Below are positions 8,148 through 17,334 of a stretch of DNA of 64,000 nucleotides, piece after piece (the first letter of the stretch is position 1; each line of letters starts with the position of its first letter). The notes below the pieces were generated by a model, which saw only the letters and a list, made by a program, of their open reading frames with translations, had not been told where the DNA came from and searched no databases. The position numbers and the translations under genes were made by a program. The stretch covers positions 19,049 to 83,048 of the forward strand of contig CALXQM010000014.1 of the NCBI GenBank assembly GCA_944390765.1. Reading direction: 5' to 3'. This DNA is from an uncultured Alphaproteobacteria bacterium (GTDB taxonomy: Bacteria; Pseudomonadota; Alphaproteobacteria; UBA3830).

Positions 8148-9257
8148 AAGAAGAAATTAGAAAAACATGTGAGTCTATTGAATCAACATTAATTTTAATA
8201 CGGAGGTTTCTTTGACCCTGATTCATTAGAAAAAAAACTTTTAGAACTCAATAAACTTATTGCCTCAAATGATTTTTGGTCTGATGCTAATAGAGCAAAA
8301 GAAATTATGCGAGAAAAATCAGAAATAGATAGTGAATTATCTCGTTTGAAGAAGGCTGAAAGTGATTTCTCTACTTACCGTTCAATGTTAGAGTTGGGTG
8401 AATTGGAAAACGATGTAAGTACTATATTTGAAATGGAGCAATCTATTTTAGATTTTGAAAAAGATTTAAAAATTTATCAATTAGAATGTTTTTTTTCTGG
8501 CGAAGCTGATAATAATAGTTGTTATTTAGAGGTTCATTCTGGCGCTGGTGGTACAGAAGCCCAAGATTGGGCACAAATGCTTTTACGTATGTATTCTAGA
8601 TGGGCTGAAAATCATAAGTATGGTATAGAAGTACTTGAAATTGGAGTGGGTGAAGAAGCTGGAATAAAATCAGCTTCTATAAAAATTATAGGGTCTAAAG
8701 CATATGGATGGCTTAAAGGAGAATCAGGTATTCATAGATTAGTACGTATATCTCCTTTTGATTCTAATTCAAGAAGACATACAAGTTTTGCGTCTATTAG
8801 TGTTTATCCTGTAATTGATAATTCTATTCATATAGAAATAAATGAAAAAGATTTGAGAATAGATACATATAGGGCATCCGGTGCTGGCGGACAACATGTT
8901 AATAAAACAGATAGTGCTATACGTATTACACATATTCCTACAGGTATAGTTGTTCAATGCCAATCCGATAGATCTCAACATAGAAATAGAACGATAGCAT
9001 ATGAGATGCTAAAATCTAGGTTATATGAGCTTGAATTAAGAAAAAGAGAGGAAAATAGACCTCAAATATCAAAAAATGAAATAGGATGGGGATATCAAAT
9101 CCGTTCATATGTTATGCAACCTTATCAACTTGTAAAAGATTTAAGAACAGGTTATGAAAAAGGTAATGTTGATGCAGTACTTAACGGTGATATAGATGAT
9201 TTTCTTCGTTCGACAATTAGTGCTAAAATTTGTGATATTCAAAAGGAAGACAAATGA
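8144..9257 (+). CDS. prfB: Peptide chain release factor 2, with programmed +1 frameshift
   Basis: RF2 terminates translation at UGA and UAA. The ORF opens at ATG 8144 (inside the MFS stop), reads 23 codons ending CGG AGG TTT CTT, and then meets TGA at 8213-8215. Skipping one base (T 8213) and continuing from GAC 8214 gives the continuous RF2 N terminus LRRFL-DPDSLEKKLLELNK. The product is join(8144..8212, 8214..9257), 370 residues. The codon-recognition tripeptide is in RISPFDSNSRRHTSF, and the catalytic GGQ is in ASGAGGQHVNKTDSA. A start at 8307 would remove the N-terminal domain and is not credible. The end overlaps the next gene by 4 nt. Confidence 0.95.
8201..8216 (+). promoter_or_regulatory. 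prfB recoding site (SD-like element, CTT slip codon, in-frame TGA)
   Basis: The elements are CGGAGG (internal Shine-Dalgarno-like), TTT, CTT (slippery Leu codon), TGA and then C. This matches the classical RF2 autoregulatory site. When RF2 is scarce, the ribosome pauses at UGA, slips +1 on CUU and makes full-length RF2. The UGAC context, a weak termination signal, is conserved as well. Confidence 0.93.
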
Positions 9258-10009
9258 GTATTATTCAGGCAGATAATATATCCCCTATTGAAGAAGAATT
9301 TAAAAATGTTAATAAATCATCTTTGGTTATTTTTGATTGCGATGATGTTCTTACAACAATTAAAGTAGGAATGTTTAAACCACAAAATCGCGAAATATTA
9401 GAATATTATGTTAACAATAAAAAAATTTCTAAAAGTGAGTTATACGATAAATTAAGAATTGTACTAACTCATGAAGATAATGTGGTTGTAAATCCTCTTA
9501 TGATTGATTTAGTTAAACAACTAACCGAGCATAGTATTAAACAATTGGTTCTTACAGCTTATTCTGTGAAACCAACCAAATATCTTCCAAATCCTATACA
9601 ATGGAGAATAAATCAGTTAAATAAATTGGGATATAGATTCGAAAAATTATGGCCCATATCTTATCTTGTATTAGAAGATTTTCTTTGTAAATACTGTCCT
9701 ACATTTAAAGATGGTATTTTATGTTGTGATATATTTCCAAAGAGTGAATGTTTAGAGTTGTTTCTTAAACAGATCCATTGGATACCTGAAAAAATTGTTT
9801 TTATTGATGATTCATTAAAAAATCTTGTTGATGTCGAAGCGTTTTGTAAGCAAAAAGGCATCAAATACATAGGGATACAATATTTAGAATCACAATATAT
9901 AAAATCTTATATACCTTTTTCTGAACAATTAGGAAAAGTTCAAATAGATAGTCTTATAAATAAATCTGTTTGGTTATCAGATGAAGAAGCAAATAAGACT
10001 ATAAGTTAG
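9254..10009 (+). CDS. HAD-like DUF2608 protein
   Basis: This 251-residue protein is of the DUF2608 type found mostly in intracellular bacteria. HAD-superfamily features are visible. Motif I is VIFDCDDVLTT near residues 27-37, with the DxDD nucleophile pair. A motif II-like Thr lies in QLVLTAYSVKP near residue 100. The C-terminal acidic pair is in KIVFIDDSLKNLVDV near residue 180. Phosphatase activity is therefore plausible, but the substrate is unknown. No signal peptide is visible in this start. The gene overlaps prfB by 4 nt (ATGA) and probably ends the MFS-prfB transcript. Confidence 0.75.
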   Translation: MSIIQADNISPIEEEFKNVNKSSLVIFDCDDVLTTIKVGMFKPQNREILEYYVNNKKISKSELYDKLRIVLTHEDNVVVNPLMIDLVKQLTEHSIKQLVLTAYSVKPTKYLPNPIQWRINQLNKLGYRFEKLWPISYLVLEDFLCKYCPTFKDGILCCDIFPKSECLELFLKQIHWIPEKIVFIDDSLKNLVDVEAFCKQKGIKYIGIQYLESQYIKSYIPFSEQLGKVQIDSLINKSVWLSDEEANKTIS

Positions 10010-10138
10010 TTTAGTATAATTTATTTAAGTAGCGTAAATTGCTTATTGAATAATCTTTAATAATTTCATTTTATATTCATTTTTTAACTAAAAATAAATT
10101 TTTTTTAAAGATAATAATAAGAAGTTGTGGGATAAGAT

Positions 10139-13100
10139 ATGAATATTATTAAATTTATTCACATATTGATTATATTTTTTTGTTTCTTATATAATCCTAT
10201 AGCTCAATGTAATTCAAATAACTCTAGATATAGACAAAATAATTTGGAATTAAGAAGTAATAATAATAAAAATCAGACAAATAAGAATTCAAAAGTAGCA
10301 GTGAATTCAGTTAATAATAAAAGAACATTATCGAATTTAACAACAGTTTTAACTTTAATAGATAGGTATCAACCATTTGTTCCATCTGTAAGTCAAAAAA
10401 AGCTTCAGCATTTTAAGAAAAAAGGATTAGCTGATTTGTCTTCTGCGATAAGTTTAGCTTCAGATTATCAAAATATTACTATTGAGCCAGAAGAAGCTAT
10501 AGACGAAGAGGTTCCAGAAGAAGAAGTAATAGATGAGGAAGTTCCGGAAGAAGAAGCCATAGACGAAGAGGTTCCAGAAGAAGAGGTAATAGATGAGGAA
10601 GTTCCGGAAGAAGAAGTCATAGAAGAGGAGATTCCAGAAGAAGAAGTCATAGAAGAGGAGATTCCAGAAGAAGAAGTTATAGGTGAAGAGATTCCAGAAG
10701 AAAGTATAGAAGAAGGATTAAGTGGAAATGCTTTTAATATGCAGAATGAATTAAATTTTCAGAATTCCGCTTTTAATAATTTGAATAGTAATCAAAATTT
10801 TAATAATTTTGCTAACAATCCTGATTTTAACCTTAATTCTAATTTGAATAGTATGGGAGGGACAGCTTTTATGCCTGTATCCCCAACCATGTCGCAATCG
10901 GCTATTCCTCTAAACAGCAATTTATCAAGTTCTTCTATGGGATATAATCAAAATTTAATGAGTAATCCACAAATGAATAATTCTCCAATGAATGGTTCTC
11001 AAAATAATCATTCAAATATAGATAATAGACGTTCAAATGAACAAATTTCAGATGACAGCTATAATAAAAATCAAAGTTATAATCAACAATATAATCAAAA
11101 TTATCCTGTTCAACATCAAAATGTAAATAATAATGTGGGAAATAGAACAAACCAGATAAATCAGTATCAAAATCAAAAGGATAAAATGCAAGATCAGCAA
11201 ATTCAAGAACTAAAAAATGAAATAAGATCTTTAAAAGAACAAATGAATACTAATGATATTTCATCTTCAAATGTAGATATGAATGACAGGGAAGTAGTTC
11301 AGATGACATTGGCACATTTGATGGAACATGGTTTACTAGATGAGCAAGCTCTAAATGAAATAAGTATTGAAAATAAAATATTAGGTACATGTTATTTTTG
11401 TCGAGGAAGACGTTTCGGAGTGAAATTAGCTAATTCTTCAGGTCGAGATTTGGTTATATGTGATCAATGTAGTGAAAGAATTGGTCAAATGGATAAGAGA
11501 GGACAATATATGGATTTATCCTCTTCAAACAAAAACAATAATTCTGTTATGAATGGAAGTTCTTTTAATGCAGGGAATATAAACACGTTTAATACGTCTC
11601 AAGGTACAGCAGGAGCACCTGTTTCATCTGAAATATCAAATAATAATGGTAATAGTGGAATGTCATATCAAGGGAGTGCTGTTAATCAATATAATAATGG
11701 AAATATGGTAGATAATTCTGGAAATTCGAGTAATAACATGATGCATAATAGTCCAAATAATAATTCATATGAAAATAATAACAATAATGGGAATTCTAAT
11801 TCTTCTGGATTCCTATCAGGTATAAGTAATACACTTGGAAATTTAATGAACAAAGCAATGGACAAAGCTTTTAATTCTGATAATAGTGATAATAATTCTA
11901 ATCAAAATAATAATCCAAGTTTGAATTCTATGAATATGACAAATAGCGCAAATTCCAATCAAATGGTAATGAACCAGTTTGGGCAACTGGTACCTGCTTC
12001 CAGTCTGGCGGGGACAGCAGCGCCATATGGATATGTAAAGAATGCATTAGGGCAAATGGTTCCAGCGACTAGCTTGGCTGAAGGGCTTTCCGCAGCTCAA
12101 AATATGTCTATGACAGGAACAATGTCTGGGACAATGGCAAATTCCAATCAAATGGTAATGAACCAGTTTGGGCAACTAGTACCTGTTTCCAGTCTGGCGG
12201 GGACGGCAGCGCCATATGGATATGTAAAGAATGCATTAGGGCAAATGGTTCCAGCGACTAGTTTAGCTGCCGGGCTTTCTGCTGCAGCGACAGCTAATAG
12301 TACCTTAGGCTTAACCGGGAAATTGGGGCAGGCTGCAACAGTTATGAATAGCGTTAGTAATCTTGCTAATTCTCTAGGTGTTTCTTCATTAATTTCTTCT
12401 ATTGCCAATCGCAGATCGAATACACAATCCCAGATAGGGGCATCCAATACATCAGCAGGCGGAGGATTTCTAAGTAATTTGTTTAATCGAAATCAATCTT
12501 CAACAAATCAGACAGGTAATCCAATACAAAATAATATTGTAAATAATACTCAAAATAATATAAATAATAATATACCTTCTAATACAACTCCAATAGCTAA
12601 TCAGAATGGACAATCTTCAATAAACAGTACACAATTAGAAGAAGCTCAAGAGGCTGCTATGCAAAAAGAATCGGATTTAAAACAGGCTCAAATCGACTAC
12701 GAAGACTTGACTCAAAAAATTGCGCAAATACAAAAGCAATTAACAACTCAACAAACTCAATTTACTAAAGCTCAACAGAATCTTACAAAAGCACAAGCCA
12801 ATGTTACTAATGCTAAAAATGCAATTGCAAAAAAAATAGCGGAAAAATCGCTAACTTCTAAGCAAAAAGCTTTTGATGCTGAAAAATCTAAGGTTGATGA
12901 TTTAACGACTCAATTAAATGAATTAAAAATACAAATGCAGGAAGCGAAAGCAAAAATAGATGCAGTACAGGGTACAGCACAAAATGCAATGTCTTCTGTA
13001 CAATCTACAGCTACATCAGCATTGAATACAGGGCAAAGCGCAATATCTTCTGCGCAGTCTAGTGCAACATCAGCATTGAACGCAGGGCAAAGCGCAATAT

Positions 13101-13264
13101 CTTCTGCACAGTCTAGTGCAGCATCAGCATTGAATACAGGGCAAAGCGCAATATCTTCTGCGCAGTCTAGTGCAGCATCAGCATTGAACGCAGGACAAAG
13201 TGCAATGTCTTCTGCCACACAATCTGGTGCAGCATCGGCATTGAATGCGATTGCAACTCGTTAA
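10139..13264 (+). CDS. Large secreted Asn-rich repeat protein, unknown function
   Basis: No family is recognised. The 1041 residues fall into clear zones: a signal peptide (about 1-24, ending NPIAQC); an acidic array of seven 10-residue EEVIDEEVPE-like units (about 116-188); a long Asn/Gln/Ser-rich disordered region; a predicted coiled coil near 345-370; and a possible zinc ribbon with CYFC and CDQC about 23 residues apart (about 418-446). Then come more Asn-rich sequence, two nearly identical 43-residue units holding FGQLVPASSLAG and LGQMVPATSLA (about 605-711), a charged coiled coil (about 835-940), and a C-terminal Ala/Ser array of 18-residue units. GGGATAAGATATG gives a weak ribosome-binding site. 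It stands alone, so it may be a surface or secreted host-facing protein (inference). Confidence 0.8.
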   Translation: MNIIKFIHILIIFFCFLYNPIAQCNSNNSRYRQNNLELRSNNNKNQTNKNSKVAVNSVNNKRTLSNLTTVLTLIDRYQPFVPSVSQKKLQHFKKKGLADLSSAISLASDYQNITIEPEEAIDEEVPEEEVIDEEVPEEEAIDEEVPEEEVIDEEVPEEEVIEEEIPEEEVIEEEIPEEEVIGEEIPEESIEEGLSGNAFNMQNELNFQNSAFNNLNSNQNFNNFANNPDFNLNSNLNSMGGTAFMPVSPTMSQSAIPLNSNLSSSSMGYNQNLMSNPQMNNSPMNGSQNNHSNIDNRRSNEQISDDSYNKNQSYNQQYNQNYPVQHQNVNNNVGNRTNQINQYQNQKDKMQDQQIQELKNEIRSLKEQMNTNDISSSNVDMNDREVVQMTLAHLMEHGLLDEQALNEISIENKILGTCYFCRGRRFGVKLANSSGRDLVICDQCSERIGQMDKRGQYMDLSSSNKNNNSVMNGSSFNAGNINTFNTSQGTAGAPVSSEISNNNGNSGMSYQGSAVNQYNNGNMVDNSGNSSNNMMHNSPNNNSYENNNNNGNSNSSGFLSGISNTLGNLMNKAMDKAFNSDNSDNNSNQNNNPSLNSMNMTNSANSNQMVMNQFGQLVPASSLAGTAAPYGYVKNALGQMVPATSLAEGLSAAQNMSMTGTMSGTMANSNQMVMNQFGQLVPVSSLAGTAAPYGYVKNALGQMVPATSLAAGLSAAATANSTLGLTGKLGQAATVMNSVSNLANSLGVSSLISSIANRRSNTQSQIGASNTSAGGGFLSNLFNRNQSSTNQTGNPIQNNIVNNTQNNINNNIPSNTTPIANQNGQSSINSTQLEEAQEAAMQKESDLKQAQIDYEDLTQKIAQIQKQLTTQQTQFTKAQQNLTKAQANVTNAKNAIAKKIAEKSLTSKQKAFDAEKSKVDDLTTQLNELKIQMQEAKAKIDAVQGTAQNAMSSVQSTATSALNTGQSAISSAQSSATSALNAGQSAISSAQSSAASALNTGQSAISSAQSSAASALNAGQSAMSSATQSGAASALNAIATR
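10484..10701 (+). repeat. 30-nt in-frame tandem repeat (acidic decapeptide)
   Basis: About seven copies of a 30-nt unit encode A/V-I-D/E/G-EE-V/I-P-EEE. Copies alternate between two subtypes, which suggests duplication of pairs of units. The array lies in the N-terminal third of the secreted repeat protein. Confidence 0.9.
11951..12269 (+). repeat. Two near-identical 130-nt direct repeats inside the secreted protein gene
   Basis: Segments 11951-12080 and 12140-12269 differ at only a handful of positions, several of them synonymous. They are noticeably more GC-rich than the Asn-rich flanks. Each unit itself contains two related halves (FGQLVPASSLAG and LGQMVPATSLA), so an older internal duplication preceded the recent one. 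Confidence 0.9.
13013..13243 (+). repeat. 54-nt in-frame tandem repeat (Ala/Ser-rich 18-mer)
   Basis: Four full copies and a partial copy encode SALN-T/A-GQSAISSAQSSA-type units. Copies alternate between the T and A versions, again hinting at pairwise duplication. They form the extreme C terminus of the secreted repeat protein. Confidence 0.88.
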
Positions 13265-13541
13265 TTTATTACATATAAGTATATAATTAACCACGGCAAT
13301 ATATTAATTATAAATTAAAGATTATAGGAATATATAAATGTTTTTAAATATATATACAAGTTTTTATAAAACTTCAGTACATACGAAAATTTTGAATTTG
13401 TCGAGATAGGAGAATCATTGTTTGATTGTTAACTATTTAACAGATAAGTTTCATTGTAAGCTTTATAAGAGTAGATAAAAATTCTTATTCTAATTCGTTT
13501 TGATGAAAATATATATAATAATCATATAACATATTAAGAGT

Positions 13542-13569
13542 TTGACATTTTTTCTTTTTGGTGTATTCT
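13542..13569 (+). promoter_or_regulatory. Candidate promoter of the potB-potC-mipZ operon
   Basis: A perfect -35 TTGACA (13542-13547) stands 16 bp from TATTCT (13564-13569), about 57 nt upstream of potB. A small hairpin, CTCTAA-cagca-TTAGAG, follows in the leader. The rest of the 13265-13541 gap holds no feature I can support. Confidence 0.5.
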
Positions 13570-13625
13570 CATACCGATCTCTAACAGCATTAGAGGCTGC
13601 TATTTAAGATTTTCTAGGACGTTTA

Positions 13626-14564
13626 ATGTACAGAATAGAAGAAATTATTATTGTTTGGTTTAGTGATCTTTTAAAAAAAATACGTGGTAGGGATTTGATC
13701 ATAGCAATTCCTTACGTTTGGGTATTTTTATTTTTTATATGCCCTTGTCTTATTCTGATAAAAATTAGTTTTTCAGATGCTATATTGGCTTCTCCACCTT
13801 ATACTTCTATTTTGGATTGGTTATCTGGTACTACTTTACAACTAAGATTAAATTTAGGAAATTATTTAACTTTATTTACTGATGAGATGTATATAAAAGG
13901 ATTTGTTACATCTATTTTTATAGCAGGAACTTCAACTCTTTGTTGTTTATTAATTGGTTTTCCAATGGCCTATGCAATCGCCAGATCATCTGAAAAATTT
14001 CGTACAATTTTATTGATGCTAGTAGTATTGCCATTTTGGACATCATTTTTAATCCGTGTTTATTCATGGATTGTTTTATTAAGTCCTGCAGGTATAATTA
14101 ATAATATATTGTTAAATTTTAATTTAATAAGAGCTCCATTATCTTTAATGAATAATTCTTATGCAGCATGTATTGGAATTATATACGCCTATTTGCCTTT
14201 TATGATTCTTCCCCTATATAGTGCTATTGAAAAAATTGATAACTCATTAACAGAAGCTGCATATGATTTGGGCTGTACACCATTAAAAGCATTCTTTGCG
14301 ATTATTGTTCCTTTATCCATGCCGGGTATTTATGCTGGTTCAGCGTTAGTTTTTGTTCCTGCCATAGGAGAATTTGTTATTCCTGAATTATTAGGTGGCT
14401 CTCAGACTCTTACAATAGGAAGGCTTGTTTGGAATGAATTTTTTGGAAATATGTCTTGGCCAACGGCTGCAGCTTTATCCATAGTGTTATTATTGTTTAT
14501 TGTTTTTCCTATGGTAATAGCACAAAAACGAAAAGATGAAAGTTCATTTGCAATGGAGGCTTAA
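13626..14564 (+). CDS. potB: ABC transporter permease, spermidine/putrescine type (PotB-like)
   Basis: This is an inner-membrane permease of 312 residues with about six transmembrane helices. The cytoplasmic EAA loop reads EAAYDLGCTPLKAFFAIIVPLSMPGIYAG-like and contains the EAA---G signature near residues 218-226. Other PotB/PotH features are the SFSDAILASPPYTS N-terminal periplasmic region and the GEFVIPELLGG segment near residue 255. It is followed 2 nt later by potC. The ATPase (PotA) and binding protein (PotD) are not in the window. Polyamine specificity is inferred from family resemblance. Confidence 0.87.
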   Translation: MYRIEEIIIVWFSDLLKKIRGRDLIIAIPYVWVFLFFICPCLILIKISFSDAILASPPYTSILDWLSGTTLQLRLNLGNYLTLFTDEMYIKGFVTSIFIAGTSTLCCLLIGFPMAYAIARSSEKFRTILLMLVVLPFWTSFLIRVYSWIVLLSPAGIINNILLNFNLIRAPLSLMNNSYAACIGIIYAYLPFMILPLYSAIEKIDNSLTEAAYDLGCTPLKAFFAIIVPLSMPGIYAGSALVFVPAIGEFVIPELLGGSQTLTIGRLVWNEFFGNMSWPTAAALSIVLLLFIVFPMVIAQKRKDESSFAMEA

Positions 14565-14566
14565 TA

Positions 14567-15403
14567 TTGAAAATTCATTGGACTAAATTTTTTCTATTTT
14601 TAGGGTATATGTTTCTCTATATTCCTTTATTGTGTATTGTTGTATATTCATTTAATGATTCTCGTTATTTAAGTACGTGGACTGGTTTTTCTTTACGTTG
14701 GTATAAGGCTTTAATTTCTAATCAAATTATATTACAAGCTACATGGACAAGTTTAAAAGTTGCTAGTATTTCTGCTACAGTATCTGTTATATTAGGAACA
14801 ATGGCAGCTATTGTTTTTACTAGATTCGGGTTTTTTAAAGGGAAGAGTCTTTTTATCGGAGCTGTCACATCTCCTCTTGTTATGCCTGAGGTTGTCATGG
14901 GGTTATCGTTGTTAATGTTATTTGTGGGGTTAGAAAAATTTTTCGGCTGGCCTAATGGGTTAGGTTCGACAACTGTAATTATTGCCCATATTACATTGAC
15001 TTTGTCTTATGTTACTATGGTTGTACAATCCAGATTGCAAAATGTAGATAAATCGATTGAAGAAGCTGCTCTTGATTTAGGTGCTTCTCCTTTAAAAGTA
15101 TTTTTTGTAATAACATTGCCTATGATTGCGCCTTCTATCATTCTAGGTTGGCTTTTAGCATTTGCTTTATCTTTGGATGATGTAGTAATTGCCAGTTTTG
15201 TCGCCGGTCCAGGTTCTACCACTTTACCAATGGTAATTTTTTCTAGTTTACGTTTTGGCATTTCTCCTGAGGTTAATGCATTAGCAACTATATTAATGAC
15301 GACACTATCAATTGGGGTTATTATTATGGCAATTATTATTTATAAGAAAAATTTACAAAATGGAGCTAAAAATGAGACCATACATTATAGTATTGGGAAA
15401 TGA
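14567..15403 (+). CDS. potC: ABC transporter permease, spermidine/putrescine type (PotC-like)
   Basis: This is the second permease of the importer, 278 residues with about six helices. The start is a TTG at 14567, supported by GGAGG 7 nt upstream inside potB. PotC/PotI hallmarks are VYSFNDSRY near residue 28, the EAA loop IEEAALDLGASPLKVFF near residue 164, and SLDDVVIASFVAGPGSTTLP near residue 204. The 3' end overlaps mipZ by 32 nt, which ties the transporter and the division gene into one transcript. Confidence 0.87.
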   Translation: MKIHWTKFFLFLGYMFLYIPLLCIVVYSFNDSRYLSTWTGFSLRWYKALISNQIILQATWTSLKVASISATVSVILGTMAAIVFTRFGFFKGKSLFIGAVTSPLVMPEVVMGLSLLMLFVGLEKFFGWPNGLGSTTVIIAHITLTLSYVTMVVQSRLQNVDKSIEEAALDLGASPLKVFFVITLPMIAPSIILGWLLAFALSLDDVVIASFVAGPGSTTLPMVIFSSLRFGISPEVNALATILMTTLSIGVIIMAIIIYKKNLQNGAKNETIHYSIGK

Positions 15404-16160
15404 AAAGGGAGGTACAGGTAAATCTACGATTGCTATGCATATTGCAGTTTATCTATTAAATAAAGGTTTAAATGTTGGAACAATTGATGTAGATGCTCGT
15501 CAAGGGACATTTACACGTTATTTTGAAAATAGACGTAAAAATAATATAGATAATGATATAAAATTATCAAATCATATATCTATACATAAAACTAATTTAG
15601 AAAATGTTAAAGATTCAAAGGAAAAAGAAGCTGAAGAAGTGAAAAATGCATTCAATAAATTGAATGATAATGATTTTATAATTGTAGATACTCCAGGTAA
15701 TGATACATTCTTATCTCAAACAGTTCATTCTTTTGCTGATACGCTTATAACTCCAATGAATGATAGTTTTATCGATTTGGACGTATTAGTTCGTTTAGAT
15801 CATAATGATTTTAAAGTAATGAGACCTAGTATTTATGCCGAGATGGTTTGGAATCAACGAAAAATGAGGGCTGTTAGGGGACAAAAACCAATAGATTGGA
15901 TTGTTATTAGAAATAGATTAACAACTTTATATACAAAAAATAGAAAAGATATTAATACAGTTTTGGAAGCATTATCAAAGAGGATAGGATTTAGATTAGG
16001 AAATGGTTTCTGTGAAAGAGTTATTTTTAAAGAGTTATTTTTATCAGGTTTAACTCTGTTGGATTTAGAAAAAAAAGGAATAGAGCTAAATTTATCTCAT
16101 GTTTCAGCTAGGCAAGAATTGCGTGAACTGATAAATTTTATGCATTTACCTAATTTGTGA
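15372..16160 (+). CDS. mipZ: Division-plane positioning ATPase MipZ
   Basis: MipZ is a ParA/MinD-type ATPase. In alphaproteobacteria without MinCD it forms a gradient from ParB at the poles and inhibits FtsZ. The ATG at 15372 is chosen because GGAG sits 7 nt before it and the MipZ N terminus (RPYIIVLGNEKGGTGKST) starts there. The product is 262 residues. The deviant Walker A GNEKGGTGKST is at about residues 9-19. DVDARQGTFTRYFENRR near residue 45 is the MipZ signature, and the Walker B region is FIIVDTPG. It overlaps potC by 32 nt. Its presence is one of the best lineage markers here. Confidence 0.9.
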   Translation: MRPYIIVLGNEKGGTGKSTIAMHIAVYLLNKGLNVGTIDVDARQGTFTRYFENRRKNNIDNDIKLSNHISIHKTNLENVKDSKEKEAEEVKNAFNKLNDNDFIIVDTPGNDTFLSQTVHSFADTLITPMNDSFIDLDVLVRLDHNDFKVMRPSIYAEMVWNQRKMRAVRGQKPIDWIVIRNRLTTLYTKNRKDINTVLEALSKRIGFRLGNGFCERVIFKELFLSGLTLLDLEKKGIELNLSHVSARQELRELINFMHLPNL

Positions 16161-16169
16161 TAAAATATT

Positions 16170-17333
16170 ATGTCTTGTGTTGTTCAAAAATTTGGCGGAA
16201 CTTCTGTAGCAACTCTAGAGAGAATTAATCATGTCGCTGAAATTGTTGCCAAAAATAAACAGAATAAAAATATTGTTGCCGTTGTTTCTGCTATGGCTGG
16301 TGTTACAAACAAATTTATTGAATATGCTCATAGTTTAAATGGTTATGAAGGAAATCCTGAATATGATTTTATTATTTCCTCAGGAGAAATGGTTACAGCC
16401 GGTCTTCTTTCTGTTGCTTTAAATAATATGGGAATTAAAGCTCGTTCATACGCTGGATGGCAAGTGCCTATTAATACATCTAGTAATTATGGATCTGCTG
16501 ATATTGAATCTATAGGAATTCAAAATATTATTTCAGATTTAAATAATGGAATAGTACCTATTATTTGTGGTTTTCAAGGTATAGATAAAAAAAATCGCAT
16601 AACTACTCTTGGAAGAGGAGGGTCAGATTTAACAGCAGTTGCCATTGCGGATGCTATTAAAGCTGAAATTTGTGATATCTATTCTGATGTAGATGGTGTT
16701 TATACTGTTGATCCTAATCTTTATTTTAAAGCGAAAAGATTAGATAAAGTTTATTATAATGAAATGCTAGAAATGGCTGCATTAGGGGCAAAAGTTTTAC
16801 AAGAGCAATCTGTTGCTTATGCCTTAAAGAAACAAATAAAGATTAGAGTAGCATCCAGTTTTGTAGAAAATGGTGGTACTATTATTAGTAATGAGATTCC
16901 TACTCGTAAATTTTGTGGCATAGCGATTACACATAACCTTGTTCAACTTAAAGTGTTTTATAACAATGAAAGTTTGGATATTGATTCTTTACTAAGAAAA
17001 CACTTTATTCGTATTGATATTATTAAAGTAGTTCCATATAAAATTAGCTTTTTTTTAGATAGAAAGAAATTAAATATAGTAAAAGAGATTCTTTTGAAAA
17101 TCGATAATGTAATAAATATAAAACAAGAAATGATACATAGACATTGTTCAAGACTTAGTTTAATAGGGTTTGATTTAAAGCAAAAAGATTTTGAATATGT
17201 ATTGTCTTTAATGTCTTCTAACAATATTGAAATTTTTTGTTGTTCAAAAGGAAAATATGGAATAAATTTGGTACTGTTAACAGAGTTTTTATTTAAGGCT
17301 ATTGATATTCTACATAGGAATTGCGGTTTATAA
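16170..17333 (+). CDS. lysC: Aspartate kinase
   Basis: This enzyme phosphorylates aspartate in the first step toward diaminopimelate, lysine, methionine and threonine. It has 387 residues. The N-terminal kinase motif is VVQKFGGTSVA, the substrate-binding segment is FIISSGEMVTAGLLS, and LGRGGSDLTAVAIADAI marks the aspartokinase fold. IYSDVDGVYTVDPN is near residue 170. About 140 C-terminal residues correspond to the ACT regulatory region, here diverged and AT-rich. With dapA at 23 kb it supports a working peptidoglycan DAP route. It begins 9 nt after mipZ and ends 1 nt before the next start. Confidence 0.93.
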   Translation: MSCVVQKFGGTSVATLERINHVAEIVAKNKQNKNIVAVVSAMAGVTNKFIEYAHSLNGYEGNPEYDFIISSGEMVTAGLLSVALNNMGIKARSYAGWQVPINTSSNYGSADIESIGIQNIISDLNNGIVPIICGFQGIDKKNRITTLGRGGSDLTAVAIADAIKAEICDIYSDVDGVYTVDPNLYFKAKRLDKVYYNEMLEMAALGAKVLQEQSVAYALKKQIKIRVASSFVENGGTIISNEIPTRKFCGIAITHNLVQLKVFYNNESLDIDSLLRKHFIRIDIIKVVPYKISFFLDRKKLNIVKEILLKIDNVINIKQEMIHRHCSRLSLIGFDLKQKDFEYVLSLMSSNNIEIFCCSKGKYGINLVLLTEFLFKAIDILHRNCGL

Positions 17334-17334
17334 A

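Noticed and set aside
12148..13218. Long minus-strand ORFs opposite the secreted repeat protein
   Set aside because: They mirror the plus-strand repeats (Ala/Asp/Cys periodic sequence), and the plus strand has the signal peptide and codon bias.
15312..15371. Upstream ATG extending MipZ by 20 residues
   Set aside because: The extension lies in the potC coding region, adds no family sequence, and the GGAG site favours ATG 15372.
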